Shown in pieces: positions 9,662-18,652 of a DNA stretch of 64,000 nucleotides. This DNA comes from Pedobacter zeae (GTDB taxonomy: Bacteria; Bacteroidota; Bacteroidia; Sphingobacteriales; Sphingobacteriaceae). How positions within the stretch are numbered: the stretch's first letter is position 1; the number at the start of each line of letters is the position of its first letter. The position numbers and the translations under genes were made by a program. Under the pieces are notes generated by a model. It saw nothing but the letters and a program-made list of their open reading frames with translations, was not told the origin of the DNA and searched no databases. The stretch lies in assembly GCF_014196715.1 (NCBI RefSeq), contig NZ_JACIEF010000002.1, positions 1,239,574-1,303,573 on the forward strand, read 5' to 3'.

Positions 9662-9691
9662 TTGCAAATATTAATAAAGTTCGTACTTTTG
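9662..9691 (+). promoter_or_regulatory. Consensus promoter with no gene behind it
   Basis: TTG at 9662-9664 and TACTTTTG at 9684-9691 are separated by exactly 19 bases, matching the Bacteroidota consensus. The tRNA-His promoter at 37762-37791 has the same -7 box, the same spacing and a very similar A/T-rich upstream tract. Only a terminator follows. Confidence 0.6.
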
Positions 9692-9696
9692 TAATG

Positions 9697-9755
9697 CTCG
9701 TTAATTATTATTATATATTTGGTTTAAAAAAAGCGCTGTGACAGCGCTTTTTTTA
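9697..9755 (+). ncRNA. Candidate small RNA (orphan transcription unit)
   Basis: This is the interval from the predicted start of the consensus promoter to the end of a strong terminator (AAAGCGCT / AGCGCTTT plus a T run, 9730-9755). The predicted transcript is about 58 nt, without an open frame of useful length. It could be a regulatory small RNA or the remains of a deleted tRNA or sRNA gene. I found no family match by eye. Confidence 0.35.
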
Positions 9756-9807
9756 TAAAACTCTTAAGACTTATTCATAATCAACATAAACCAAACAACC
9801 AAACCAA

Positions 9808-9841
9808 GAAAGCTCCAGAACAACTGGGGCTTTTCTTTTTT
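9808..9841 (+). terminator. Rho-independent terminator
   Basis: AAGCTCCAG pairs with CTGGGGCTT and is followed by TTCTTTTTT. It is a second terminator about 60 bases after the one at 9730-9755. The rest of the 762-bp gap 9493-10254 (about 9845-10200) shows no convincing coding or structural signal. Confidence 0.65.
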
Positions 9842-10202
9842 AGAGTGTTGTCCGCATTATACGATAATGATCAGATGAAGTGAAGCTGGAAGGGTAAGCA
9901 GTATCGTTATTTCGACTGAAATACAGCGAAGGGAATATACTTGGAGGTTAAAACGGTCGTCATTTTCGCACCTGCCGCGACCTGTGTTATATGCTTTACG
10001 ATTTTCCAATTGATGATTTAATAAATTCCTTTTGGATCTGCGGTCCTTTTCTACCTGATCAGCGGGAAACAAAGGATTTGCATTAAAGTTTTTCCCGCAG
10101 ATTTAAAAAAGATAAGTGGCGCAGATTAAAAGATGATTGAATTAAGATTTAGGGATGCCGTCATCTTTGCGCGTGTGTGGATTTTATTTCAATGCTTTAA
10201 GC

Positions 10203-10232
10203 AAAAAAAGCTACCCTTTTCAGGATAGCTTT
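10203..10232 (-). terminator. Terminator of the ferritin gene
   Basis: Read leftward, AAAGCTATCC pairs with GGGTAGCTTT and is followed by TTTTT. It sits about 20 bases past the ferritin stop codon. Confidence 0.8.
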
Positions 10233-10254
10233 CCAATATATGTTTTGTTGTTGT

Positions 10255-10782
10255 TTATTCTTCTGAATAATTGATTTTGTTGACGTGTTTGTCGATTTCC
10301 CATCTTCCGGTACCTTCTTCGCCAATCACTTCGAACAATTCTAAAGCCCTGCGTGCTTTGTATTCTTCTTCGCGCTGCTCTTTCAGGAACCAGTTTAAGA
10401 ATTCCATGGTTACAAAATCCTGCTCTTTATGGCATTTAGCGGCAATGTTTTTGAAGCTCTGGGTGATCGCGATTTCTGCTTCCAAAGCATCTTCGAAAAC
10501 TTCCCTGAAACTGGCGAAGTCTGTTTTGATTCCGCTTACTTCCGGAGAGATGGCATTTCCGCCCATGTCTAATACATACTTGAACAATTTAAGCTGGTGA
10601 ACCCTTTCTTCTTCAGATTGTTTTAAGAAGTAATCTGCCGAATAGTCGAAACCATTTTGATCGCACCAGGACGACATAGATAAATATAGTGATGAAGAGT
10701 GTGCCTCTTTTTTGATCTGTTGATTTAACAATGTTTCAATATCCTGAGATATTAAGCATTGGATACGCATTAAGTCTTTCAT
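10255..10782 (-). CDS. ftnA: Ferritin (non-haem, FtnA type)
   Basis: The protein has 175 residues when started at the ATG at 10782 (MKDLMRIQC); a longer frame starting at 10803 is possible but less likely for the family. It is a four-helix-bundle iron-storage protein that assembles into 24-mers. Ferroxidase ligands are visible in EAHSSSLYLSMSSWC, SEEERVHQLKLFKYV (ExxxxH type) and FLKEQREEEY. It is monocistronic, with its own terminator. Confidence 0.93.
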   Translation of the reverse strand: MKDLMRIQCLISQDIETLLNQQIKKEAHSSSLYLSMSSWCDQNGFDYSADYFLKQSEEERVHQLKLFKYVLDMGGNAISPEVSGIKTDFASFREVFEDALEAEIAITQSFKNIAAKCHKEQDFVTMEFLNWFLKEQREEEYKARRALELFEVIGEEGTGRWEIDKHVNKINYSEE

Positions 10783-11186
10783 AATTCTGTGCTTTAATAA
10801 CAATACAAATGTAAAGCGAATTTGTTCGGCTTACTAATTTATTTGCAATATGAAATTAGTCTAAATTGCTGATAATTAGTTATTTGTAATCAGTTTAAAT
10901 AAGATAGGAGCACGCTGGTAAGGTTAGTATAACGCGAAACGGATAGTGGCTGAGGATCAGCAGGATGGTGGTTGGTTTTCAGCTGGGTGTTAGCAGTTTT
11001 TAGTACCTAACTATCTCTTTCCAATAATCTGTCATCCTGAATGCAATGAAGGATCTTTTGTAATGGGAAGTATATGGAGAAAGATTTCTCTATACCGCTA
11101 CATTCCTTGTTAAATCACTCGTTTCAGATCCTGAATCAAGTTCAGGAGGACGGCTGTGAAGAATTGCAGTTAACTAATTTGCTGCA

Positions 11187-11303
11187 CCGATGAACAAATG
11201 ACTAATGAACAAATGACTAATGAACTAATGACCAATAATCAATTTGCAGTTACCAATGAACCAATGACTAATGAACCAATGACCAATGAACCAATGAACC
11301 AAT
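11187..11303. repeat. Low-complexity tandem repeat of CCAATGAA / CTAATGAA units
   Basis: Irregular tandem units of ATGAACCAATGACTA type are the reverse complement of the units at 5805-5970. They end almost at the stop codon of the next leftward gene (11305). The remainder of the 500-bp gap 10804-11304 holds a GTCATCCTGAATGCA-type palindromic sequence near 11029-11155 and no gene. Confidence 0.8.
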
Positions 11304-11304
11304 A

Positions 11305-11664
11305 CTAGTAAACCAATCTATACAGGCAGTCGTTGATCAGGTGGTTAAGTTTGAACATGGTGAAGGTACCTTGCAATAAATCTTTTAAGGCTATAATTTC
11401 TAAAACGTTTAAAAGATAAATGTGTTCGCAGCCATTAAAGGTAACAAGTTCGAAATTGGCTTTTTGGGTATTTAACAGCAATGCGTCGATATCAATATCT
11501 TCTACTACCTTTTTCAATTTTTGAAGGGACAAGCAGTTGAAACGGGCAAACTTACCTCCAAAATCTACGTAAAAGCAATTTAATTTATCTGATTGATAAA
11601 CAGAGCCCTGGTGGTTTGAGAATACGTTAACCAATTGGTTGATATCGATACAAGCTTTTTCCAT
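11305..11664 (-). CDS. Small protein of unknown function
   Basis: This 119-residue protein is not a family I recognise. It has no signal peptide or membrane segment and contains cysteines at residue 5, in LNCFYVDFGG, FNCLSLQKL, FNGCEHIYLL and NDCLYRLVY. The mix of short strands (CFYVDFGGKFARFNCL) and leucine-rich helices suggests a small globular cytosolic protein. The open frame runs from a good ATG at 11664 with no overlap on either side. Its codon composition looks like that of the neighbours. It is probably real, but function cannot be assigned. Confidence 0.6.
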   Translation of the reverse strand: MEKACIDINQLVNVFSNHQGSVYQSDKLNCFYVDFGGKFARFNCLSLQKLKKVVEDIDIDALLLNTQKANFELVTFNGCEHIYLLNVLEIIALKDLLQGTFTMFKLNHLINDCLYRLVY

Positions 11665-11765
11665 TGGCTACAAAAATTGTGATTATTTAGATTAAATACA
11701 AATAAAATTCAAAATAAATTTGAGTAGTACCTTATGGAAAGTAGGGGGTTAAGGTGATGATCCGG

Positions 11766-12605
11766 TTAGATTTCGCTGAGTTTAAAGGTTTCTGCCACGC
11801 GTATGCCTTTTTCTGTGCGTTGTAGGGTACAGCACTCGTTAACAGGGTCGTGCTCCAGGTATAATATATAATTGTTGTTAACGGCTTCTTCTAAAAAGGC
11901 CTGTTTTTCGTTTAGTGTTTTTAACGGGAACATGTCGTAAGCCATTACATAGGGCAGGGGCAGGTGACCAACAGAAGGTAAAAGATCGGCCATATAAACG
12001 ATGGTTTTGCCTTTATAGCTCATTTTAGGCAGCATCATGGCATCGGTATGGCCATAAGCAAAACTGATGCTGATGTCTTTTTGCCAGGTTATATTTTCCT
12101 GCTCGGCAACAAATTTAAGCTGACCGCTTTCCTGCAGGGGTAAAATATTTTCCTTTAAAAAAGAAGCCTTTTCACGGGCATTGGGTGTTATGGCCCATTG
12201 CCAATGCTTTTCGTTGCTCCAATAGGTGGCACGGCTAAAAGCCGGTTTCAGCTGATCGCCATCCCTGATGACGGCACCGCCCACATGATCGAAATGGAGG
12301 TGTGTTAAAAAAACATCGGTAATATCGGCGGTACCGAATCCCAATTGCGCCAGCGATTTTTCGAGGCTATCATCACCATGCAGGTAATAATGGCTGAAAA
12401 ACTTTTCATCCTGTTTGTTGCCGATCCCGGTATCTACCAAAATCAGTTGATTGCCCTCTTCGATCAGTAAACAGCGCATGGCCCAGGTACAGAGGTTGTT
12501 GGCATCGGCCGGGTTGGTTTTTTGCCAGATTGCTTTGGGTACTACGCCAAACATGGCGCCGCCATCGAGTTTAAAAAGGCCTGTGTTTATGGTATGGAGT
12601 TTCAT
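11766..12605 (-). CDS. MBL-fold metallohydrolase
   Basis: This 279-residue protein has the metallo-beta-lactamase fold. The zinc motif THLHFDHVGG gives His102, His104, Asp106 and His107; a further metal ligand is likely in FAYGHTDAMMLP and another in YLEHDP. It resembles the quorum-quenching / AHL-lactonase-like branch (YtnP-type), but those names cover many unrelated activities, so the substrate is unknown. There is no signal peptide. Its 5' leader would contain the G/C-skewed telomere-like tract at 12606-12716. Confidence 0.88.
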   Translation of the reverse strand: MKLHTINTGLFKLDGGAMFGVVPKAIWQKTNPADANNLCTWAMRCLLIEEGNQLILVDTGIGNKQDEKFFSHYYLHGDDSLEKSLAQLGFGTADITDVFLTHLHFDHVGGAVIRDGDQLKPAFSRATYWSNEKHWQWAITPNAREKASFLKENILPLQESGQLKFVAEQENITWQKDISISFAYGHTDAMMLPKMSYKGKTIVYMADLLPSVGHLPLPYVMAYDMFPLKTLNEKQAFLEEAVNNNYILYLEHDPVNECCTLQRTEKGIRVAETFKLSEI

Positions 12606-12716
12606 CTGAGGGTTTGGGGTTTAAGGTTTAAGGTTTAAGGTTTAGGGTTTAAGGTTTGGGGTTTGGGTTTGGGTTTGGGGGGTTGGGGGTTTGGGGGTTT
12701 GGGGGTTTTTTAAAAA
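12606..12716. repeat. Telomere-like GGTTTA / GGGTTT tract
   Basis: On the plus strand about 100 bases consist of GGTTTAA, GGGTTTA, GGGTTTG and GGGGGTTT units, with at least eight runs of three or more G. This could fold into G-quadruplexes. It lies immediately upstream of the hydrolase start codon, so the hydrolase mRNA would carry the C-rich complement. Confidence 0.85.
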
Positions 12717-12730
12717 TAACTGATAAAAAT

Positions 12731-12763
12731 ACAAAAACCCTTTAGGATTAACTAAAGGGCTCT
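12731..12763 (-). terminator. Terminator of lpdA
   Basis: Read leftward, AGCCCTTTAGT pairs with CTAAAGGGTT and is followed by TTTGTATTTTT. It is 68 bases past the lpdA stop codon. Confidence 0.65.
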
Positions 12764-12830
12764 GTAATGTTGGTTTTAATTAAGTTTATTAAGCTTTAGC
12801 CTTCTGCCTTCCACCTTTAAACCTTCTACC

Positions 12831-14219
12831 TTATAAGTGTATTACTTCTCCGTAAGCATCAGCGGCAGCTTCCATAATGGCTTCGCTCATGGTTGGGTGA
12901 GGGTGAACCGATTTAATCATTTCGTGTCCGGTGGTTTCCAGCTTACGTGCCACAACAATTTCGGCAATCATTTCAGTTACATTGGCGCCGATCATGTGTG
13001 CACCCAATAATTCGCCGTATTTTGCATCGAAAATTAGTTTTACGAAACCATCTTTAGCACCGGCGGCACTGGCTTTACCTGAGGCTGAGAATGGGAATTT
13101 ACCGATTTTTAACTCATAACCTGCTGCCTTGGCTGCTTTTTCGGTATAACCTACCGAAGCAATTTCTGGTGTACAATAAGTACATCCCGGAATATTATTG
13201 TAATCTAATGGTTCTACATGCTGACCCGCAATTTTTTCTACACAGATAATACCTTCTGCAGAAGCAACGTGTGCCAGGGCTTGTCCGCCCACCACATCAC
13301 CAATCGCATAGTATCCTTTTACCGAAGTATTATAAAACTCATCGGTAACGATTTTACCTTTTTCGGTTTTGATTCCTACTTCTTCTAAACCAATGTTTTC
13401 GATGTTGGCCACAATGCCTGCCGCAGAAAGTACGATATCGGCTTCGATGGTTTGCATGCCAGAAGCGGTTTTAACCGAAACTTTGCAACCTGCACCGCTG
13501 GTATCAACCGATTCGACACTGGCTGAGGTCATTACATCGATACCGGTTTTCTTTAAGCTGCGTAACAGTTGTTTTGAAACATCTTCATCCTCAACTGGTA
13601 CAACGTTTTCCATGAACTCAACAATGGTTACTTTGGTACCCATGGTGGCATAGAAATAAGCAAACTCAACACCGATGGCGCCTGAGCCTACCACCACCAT
13701 ACTTTTTGGTAATTCGGGAAGTACCATGGCCTGGCGGTAACCGATAATTTTTTTGCCATCCTGTTTCAGGTTAGGCAATTCTCTCGAACGGGCACCTGTT
13801 GCAATGATGATATGTTTAGCGCTAAGTTCTTTTTGTGAACCATCAGCACCTTTAACTTCTAATTTATTGCCGGGTTTAACTTTACCCGTACCCATAATCA
13901 CGTCAATTTTATTTTTTTTCATTAAAAACTGAACGCCTTTACTCATGCCATCGGCAACACCACGGCTGCGTTTTACCACAGCGGCAAAATCGGCAGTAGC
14001 ACCCGAAGTCGTAATGCCGTAATCAGCAGCATGATTGATATATTCGAAAACCTGGGCACTTTTTAAAAGTGCTTTGGTAGGGATACAGCCCCAGTTTAAA
14101 CAAATACCACCTAATGATTCACGCTCAACAATTGCAACTTTCAGTCCCAATTGAGAAGCTCTGATCGCAGCTACGTAACCACCTGGGCCGCTGCCTAAAA
14201 CAATAACGTCGTAATTCAT
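12831..14219 (-). CDS. lpdA: Dihydrolipoyl dehydrogenase (E3)
   Basis: This 462-residue flavoprotein reoxidises dihydrolipoamide in pyruvate and 2-oxo-acid dehydrogenase complexes. The N-terminal FAD motif is VLGSGPGGYVAA, and the redox-active disulfide is Cys40-Cys45 in GGICLNWGCIPTK. The NAD site is VVGSGAIGVEFAYF, and the C-terminal HPHPTMSEA supplies the active-site His-Glu pair of the dimer. The length is standard. No E1 or E2 gene is adjacent, so it may serve several complexes. It is transcribed leftward. Confidence 0.97.
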   Translation of the reverse strand: MNYDVIVLGSGPGGYVAAIRASQLGLKVAIVERESLGGICLNWGCIPTKALLKSAQVFEYINHAADYGITTSGATADFAAVVKRSRGVADGMSKGVQFLMKKNKIDVIMGTGKVKPGNKLEVKGADGSQKELSAKHIIIATGARSRELPNLKQDGKKIIGYRQAMVLPELPKSMVVVGSGAIGVEFAYFYATMGTKVTIVEFMENVVPVEDEDVSKQLLRSLKKTGIDVMTSASVESVDTSGAGCKVSVKTASGMQTIEADIVLSAAGIVANIENIGLEEVGIKTEKGKIVTDEFYNTSVKGYYAIGDVVGGQALAHVASAEGIICVEKIAGQHVEPLDYNNIPGCTYCTPEIASVGYTEKAAKAAGYELKIGKFPFSASGKASAAGAKDGFVKLIFDAKYGELLGAHMIGANVTEMIAEIVVARKLETTGHEMIKSVHPHPTMSEAIMEAAADAYGEVIHL

Positions 14220-14893
14220 CTGTTTTTTCTAATTTGTTTTTTATCTGTCAGACGGAGCTTACCATAACTAATGATCTAATTATGGACGGTTCATATCTAT
14301 TTTAAAGAGATTTTGTTTTTAATTGTTCTGCATTAACCGGTAATTTTAAGGTTGCGGTTATCTGCTCATTTATCCCGTACACTACAAATGTTAAAGGTTT
14401 TGATCCTTTAATAATCGCTCAAAACTAAAAAAAAAATGTCAATTGAATAGGGCAATGTTGATATAGGCCTTAAAAATTACATTGGGTAGTGATTGTGGTG
14501 AAGCTTATGTTTAAAAATAATCGTTACCATCCGCCTGATTTGCAGAATAATATATGGTACAGGTCGTAAAAAGTTGAATAATCAGGATGTTAGGGCTAAA
14601 AAAAGGGTGTTAATATATATTATTTAAAAAATACCAAAGTTAACATAGGTTTTATGCTTAAATTATAATCAACTGAATGTTTCGTTATTAAAAATTTAGC
14701 TTTAATGTCAATGTATTGATAAACTGAAAGTTATAATTGAGGTAATATGTGTTAAATGTTGAAAAGTTTTGACCGACTTAATAATTTTTTAACATGAGAT
14801 GTTAAAATCTGTTAAATTTTATTAAGACATTTGCAGCAATAAAATCCTTATTGGGGTTATTTTCAACGACAAAAAACATTTAAAAAACAAAGT
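14220..14893. other. Intergenic region upstream of the TonB-dependent receptor
   Basis: This is a 674-bp A/T-rich stretch between the divergent lpdA and receptor genes. It presumably holds both promoters. I see no repeat family and no open frame of note. A weak TTTG (near 14831) lies about 60 bases before the receptor ATG, but no good TAnnTTTG box is spaced from it. Confidence 0.4.
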
Positions 14894-17800
14894 ATGAAGA
14901 AATCTTTACTTTTAAGATTAGTACTGGTTATTGTTGCATTTGTAGGTATTACTTTCGGCGTTAACGCACAGGTAACCACTTCATCAATGACAGGAACAAT
15001 TAAGGATGCCAAAGGCGCCTTGCCTGGTGCGAGTGTTAAAGCAACACACACACCAACCGGGACTGTTTATTCGGTATCTACAAACAACGATGGCCGTTTT
15101 ACCATTGGTGGTATGCGTGTTGGCGGTCCTTATACCATTGAAGTTAGTTTTGTTGGTTACAGGCCAGAGAAACAAACCGAGGTTTATTTGAAATTAGGTG
15201 AGCCTTATCTTTTAAATTTAGTTTTAACAGATAACAGTTCAACTCTTGCGGAGGTTAAAGTTGTGGGTCAAAGTGCCAATTCAATTATGAATTCAAGTAG
15301 GAATGGTACTTCTACTGTGATCAGCAAACAGCAGATCCAAAGTCAACCGACCATTAGTAGAAGTGTTAACGATTTGACCCGTTTAACGCCACAGGCAAAT
15401 GGTACTTCAATTGGTGGTGGTAACTATCGTTCTAACAACTTTACCGTAGACGGTGCTAACTTTAACAACCAATTTGGTATTGGTCAGAACATCCCTGCAG
15501 GCGGTTCACCAATTTCAATTGATGCGTTAGAGCAGATTTCGATTAATGTAACTCCATTTGATGTTCGTCAAACCGGTTTTACGGGAGGCTCTGTTACTGC
15601 TGTAACCCGTTCTGGTACCAATAATTTTACTGGTAGTGCTTTTTATACCATGCGCGGAGAAGAGCAACAAGGAAAAAGAATAGGCGAAACTTATAGAATC
15701 CCAGTTTTACAAAAACTTGATGAGAAAAATTACGGTTTTAGCCTAGGTGGCCCAATAGTAAAAGATAGGTTATTCTTCTTTGTAAACTACGAAAAGAAAC
15801 ATACTATTCAACCTGGAACAAATAAAATTGCATCAACACCTCAACTTCCTTTTGGCGGTTCAAGTACGCCATCATTTGTTGCAAAACCTACCGCAGATTT
15901 CTTAAATACAGTTTCATCTTATCTGCAATCTAAGTATGGTTATGCAACAGGTCCTTATCAGGGGTATTCGAATATCAGTGATAACGAGAAAATGTTTGCC
16001 CGTTTAGATTGGAACATTACAAAAGATCACCGTTTTAGTGTTAGATATAACCAGGTAGAAAGTCAATCACCATCATCTCTAAGTACTTCTACAACTGGTT
16101 CTGGTGTAACCTTTTCAAGTGCCAATAATAGAGCAGCAAGTACTGCATTATCATTTGCAAATTCTAACTATTATCAAGCGGCAAATCTATACTCTGCTGT
16201 AGCAGAATTAACTTCATCTTTTGGTAGTAAGGTAACGAATGTGGCTAGGGCAACTTATTCTCATCAAAACGATCCAAGGACATCAGATAGTAGCCCATTT
16301 CCATTGGTTGATATCTTAGATGGCCCGGCTGTAGCAACAACTTTTGGTTATGAGCCATTTACTTACGGAAACTTAAGAGATGTTAAAGGATATACTTATT
16401 CTGATGATTTAAGTATTGCCTTAGGAAAACACAACATTAGTTTAGGTTTACAAGCTGAATTTAGCACTACTAAAAATGGTTTCCAACGTTTTGGTACAGG
16501 TTATTATGTATTTAATTCTTGGGCTGATTTTGTAAATAATGCTAAACCTTCGAATTACGCTGTTACTTATCCTTTAACTGCAGATGGTTCTCAAGCTTAT
16601 CCAAGTTTTAAATTTAATCAGTATTCTGCCTATTTACAAGATGAGTTTACTGTTTCTGACCGTTTAAAACTAACAGCTGGTTTGCGTGTCGAACAAGCCA
16701 CATATCCTGATGTAAGTGAAGTTAGGACACACCCTTTGGTTGCTGGCTTAAGTTTTAATGGACAAAAAGTGGACACTGGTGTTTTGCCTGAGAATAGAAT
16801 TTCTTATTCACCTCGTTTTGGTTTTAACTGGAACGTATTTGGTGATCGTTCATTCCAGGTACGTGGTGGTACAGGTATCTTTACCGGTCGTATTCCATTT
16901 GTATGGATTGTTTCTCAATCAGGTGATGCTGGATTACTACAATATACTCAAACTTATTCAGGGCAAGCAAATACCCCGTTTTTTAGTCCAAACATAGCGC
17001 CAAACTTATTAAACGCTGCTCCTGCAGCAGGATCTTCGATTCCAAGTAGCATTAGTGTGATGTCTCCAAACCTGAAATTGCCGCAAACATGGAAATCAAG
17101 TATTGCTTTCGATATTAAATTGCCATGGGGTATTATCGGAACTTTGGAAGGTATTTATGGACGTGATTTAAATGTTGCTGTTGCTCAAAACATCAACTTG
17201 GTTAACCCAACAGCATTGAATATCAGTGGTTATGGCGACAATAGATTAATGTTTCCTTCTGGTGGTCAATTGCCTACAACATCGGCAGGAGCATTTGCCA
17301 GACAATTTGTTTCATTAACAAATGGTGGAGCTGTTGCCTCTACTGCTGCTACCACAAGTTCATCTGGTTTCAACGTAATTCAGATGACAAATTCAAAGGG
17401 TGGTTACAACTGGTTAGCTACTGCACAGTTAACGAAGCAATTCCAAAGCGGATTGTCTGCAATGATTGCTTATACCAGATCTGATCAGCGTAATTACGGC
17501 GATGGCGGTGGTGATCAATTGTTAAACTTGTGGTCAATTCCTGCAACTTCTGGTAACCCAAATAAGCCAACTCTAAGTTATTCCCAAAACTTAAATCCAG
17601 ATCGCATCATTGCCAACATTTCTTATAGAAAAGAATATTTCGGAAATTTAGCAACTTCGTTCTCATTATTCTATGAGGGAACTCAACAAGGAAGATTCTC
17701 TTATACTTATAGTACAGATTTTAACCGTGATGGTCAATCAGGAAATGATTTAATTTATATTCCTAAACCAGGCGAAATGACAGCCTCATCATTCGTTGCT

Positions 17801-18256
17801 ATTCCCGCCGGAACAACTAACTATAAGGGAGCATATAGCGCTCAAGAACAGGCAGATATTTTCGAAGCTTATATTCAGCAAGATGCCTACTTAAGTAAAC
17901 ACAGGGGTGAATTTGCCCAGCGTAATGCAGCAACATCTCCATGGAGAAATCAGTTTGATTTTAGGTTAACTCAAGAGGTTTTCAAGAACTTTGGTAACAC
18001 TAAAAATTCTTTCCAATTTACAGTAGATATCTTCAACGTAGGTAATTTACTAAACCGTAAATGGGGTAATGTAAACTTTGTAAATAGTTCTTCTATCTTA
18101 GTTCCACAAAATGTTGGCGCTATAAATGATACTACAAAGCCTACATTTAGACTTAATAACAGCCAAGGTGATATCACAAGAGAAACATTTGGTACATCTC
18201 AAACCATTTCTTCAACTTACTACATGCAGTTTGGTGTTCGTTACAACTTTAACTAA
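14894..18256 (+). CDS. Oar-like TonB-dependent receptor
   Basis: This 1120-residue outer-membrane protein has a signal peptide at residues 1-25, a carboxypeptidase-regulatory-like beta domain (about 27-110, GTIKDAKGALPGASVKATH), a plug domain (about 130-240, with TRLTPQANG and NFTVDGANFNNQFG) and a long barrel. It ends in the aromatic-rich FGVRYNFN. The domain order and length match the Oar branch of TonB-dependent transporters. In Myxococcus, Oar is needed for export of the protease PopC. Two exported metalloproteases follow here, which makes a protein-transport role possible but unproven. Decayed copies of its last 90 bases recur at 20163-20253 and 20854-20946. Confidence 0.92.
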   Translation: MKKSLLLRLVLVIVAFVGITFGVNAQVTTSSMTGTIKDAKGALPGASVKATHTPTGTVYSVSTNNDGRFTIGGMRVGGPYTIEVSFVGYRPEKQTEVYLKLGEPYLLNLVLTDNSSTLAEVKVVGQSANSIMNSSRNGTSTVISKQQIQSQPTISRSVNDLTRLTPQANGTSIGGGNYRSNNFTVDGANFNNQFGIGQNIPAGGSPISIDALEQISINVTPFDVRQTGFTGGSVTAVTRSGTNNFTGSAFYTMRGEEQQGKRIGETYRIPVLQKLDEKNYGFSLGGPIVKDRLFFFVNYEKKHTIQPGTNKIASTPQLPFGGSSTPSFVAKPTADFLNTVSSYLQSKYGYATGPYQGYSNISDNEKMFARLDWNITKDHRFSVRYNQVESQSPSSLSTSTTGSGVTFSSANNRAASTALSFANSNYYQAANLYSAVAELTSSFGSKVTNVARATYSHQNDPRTSDSSPFPLVDILDGPAVATTFGYEPFTYGNLRDVKGYTYSDDLSIALGKHNISLGLQAEFSTTKNGFQRFGTGYYVFNSWADFVNNAKPSNYAVTYPLTADGSQAYPSFKFNQYSAYLQDEFTVSDRLKLTAGLRVEQATYPDVSEVRTHPLVAGLSFNGQKVDTGVLPENRISYSPRFGFNWNVFGDRSFQVRGGTGIFTGRIPFVWIVSQSGDAGLLQYTQTYSGQANTPFFSPNIAPNLLNAAPAAGSSIPSSISVMSPNLKLPQTWKSSIAFDIKLPWGIIGTLEGIYGRDLNVAVAQNINLVNPTALNISGYGDNRLMFPSGGQLPTTSAGAFARQFVSLTNGGAVASTAATTSSSGFNVIQMTNSKGGYNWLATAQLTKQFQSGLSAMIAYTRSDQRNYGDGGGDQLLNLWSIPATSGNPNKPTLSYSQNLNPDRIIANISYRKEYFGNLATSFSLFYEGTQQGRFSYTYSTDFNRDGQSGNDLIYIPKPGEMTASSFVAIPAGTTNYKGAYSAQEQADIFEAYIQQDAYLSKHRGEFAQRNAATSPWRNQFDFRLTQEVFKNFGNTKNSFQFTVDIFNVGNLLNRKWGNVNFVNSSSILVPQNVGAINDTTKPTFRLNNSQGDITRETFGTSQTISSTYYMQFGVRYNFN

Positions 18257-18277
18257 TACTTAATAGTTTATATTAAT

Positions 18278-18314
18278 AAAAGCGCCGTTCATATTTGACC
18301 GGCGCTTTTTTTTT
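18278..18314 (+). terminator. Terminator of the TonB-dependent receptor
   Basis: AAAAGCGCCG pairs with CGGCGCTTTT, with an imperfect upper stem, and a run of T follows. A near copy with a perfect stem occurs at 20277-20309 behind the receptor relic. Confidence 0.85.
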
Positions 18315-18358
18315 AAAATAAATTTTACAGTTAAATATTTGTTTCATAGTATTTTGTG

Positions 18359-18652
18359 TAATAAACCAAGTACTTGATGTAAAAAAGTAACCGTTTTTAT
18401 AATAGACAGCTATCTTTATCAAGGAAAACAAATAAAACTATCTATGAAACGCACGCTCTCTCAGAAAAAGATCTTTTCATTGAATTAGAACATCAAGTTC
18501 TGCTTAAGCAGCTTATCCCTCCAATTCTATTTCGCTTTAATACTAAACCTTTGTGTTTTTATAGTAGTTCAACCATTGTTTTACACAATAATTAAATCAA
18601 TATGAATTAAAATTTAAAACATCTAAACATGAAAAAAATCTATTATGCTTTG
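18359..18652 (+). repeat. Duplicated leader, copy 1 (upstream of metalloprotease 1)
   Basis: About 290 bases ending inside the signal peptide are nearly identical to 21045-21337; I count about 11 differences by eye. The copy covers the whole presumed promoter and leader and the first eight or so codons (MKKIYYA). Inside is a 14-codon mini-frame, MKRTLSQKKIFSLN, at 18444-18488, which may or may not be translated. After the shared codons the two proteases diverge at once. Confidence 0.85.

Noticed and set aside
9857..10072. 71-codon minus-strand frame before ferritin
   Set aside because: Composition resembles noncoding DNA and no start signal is visible.
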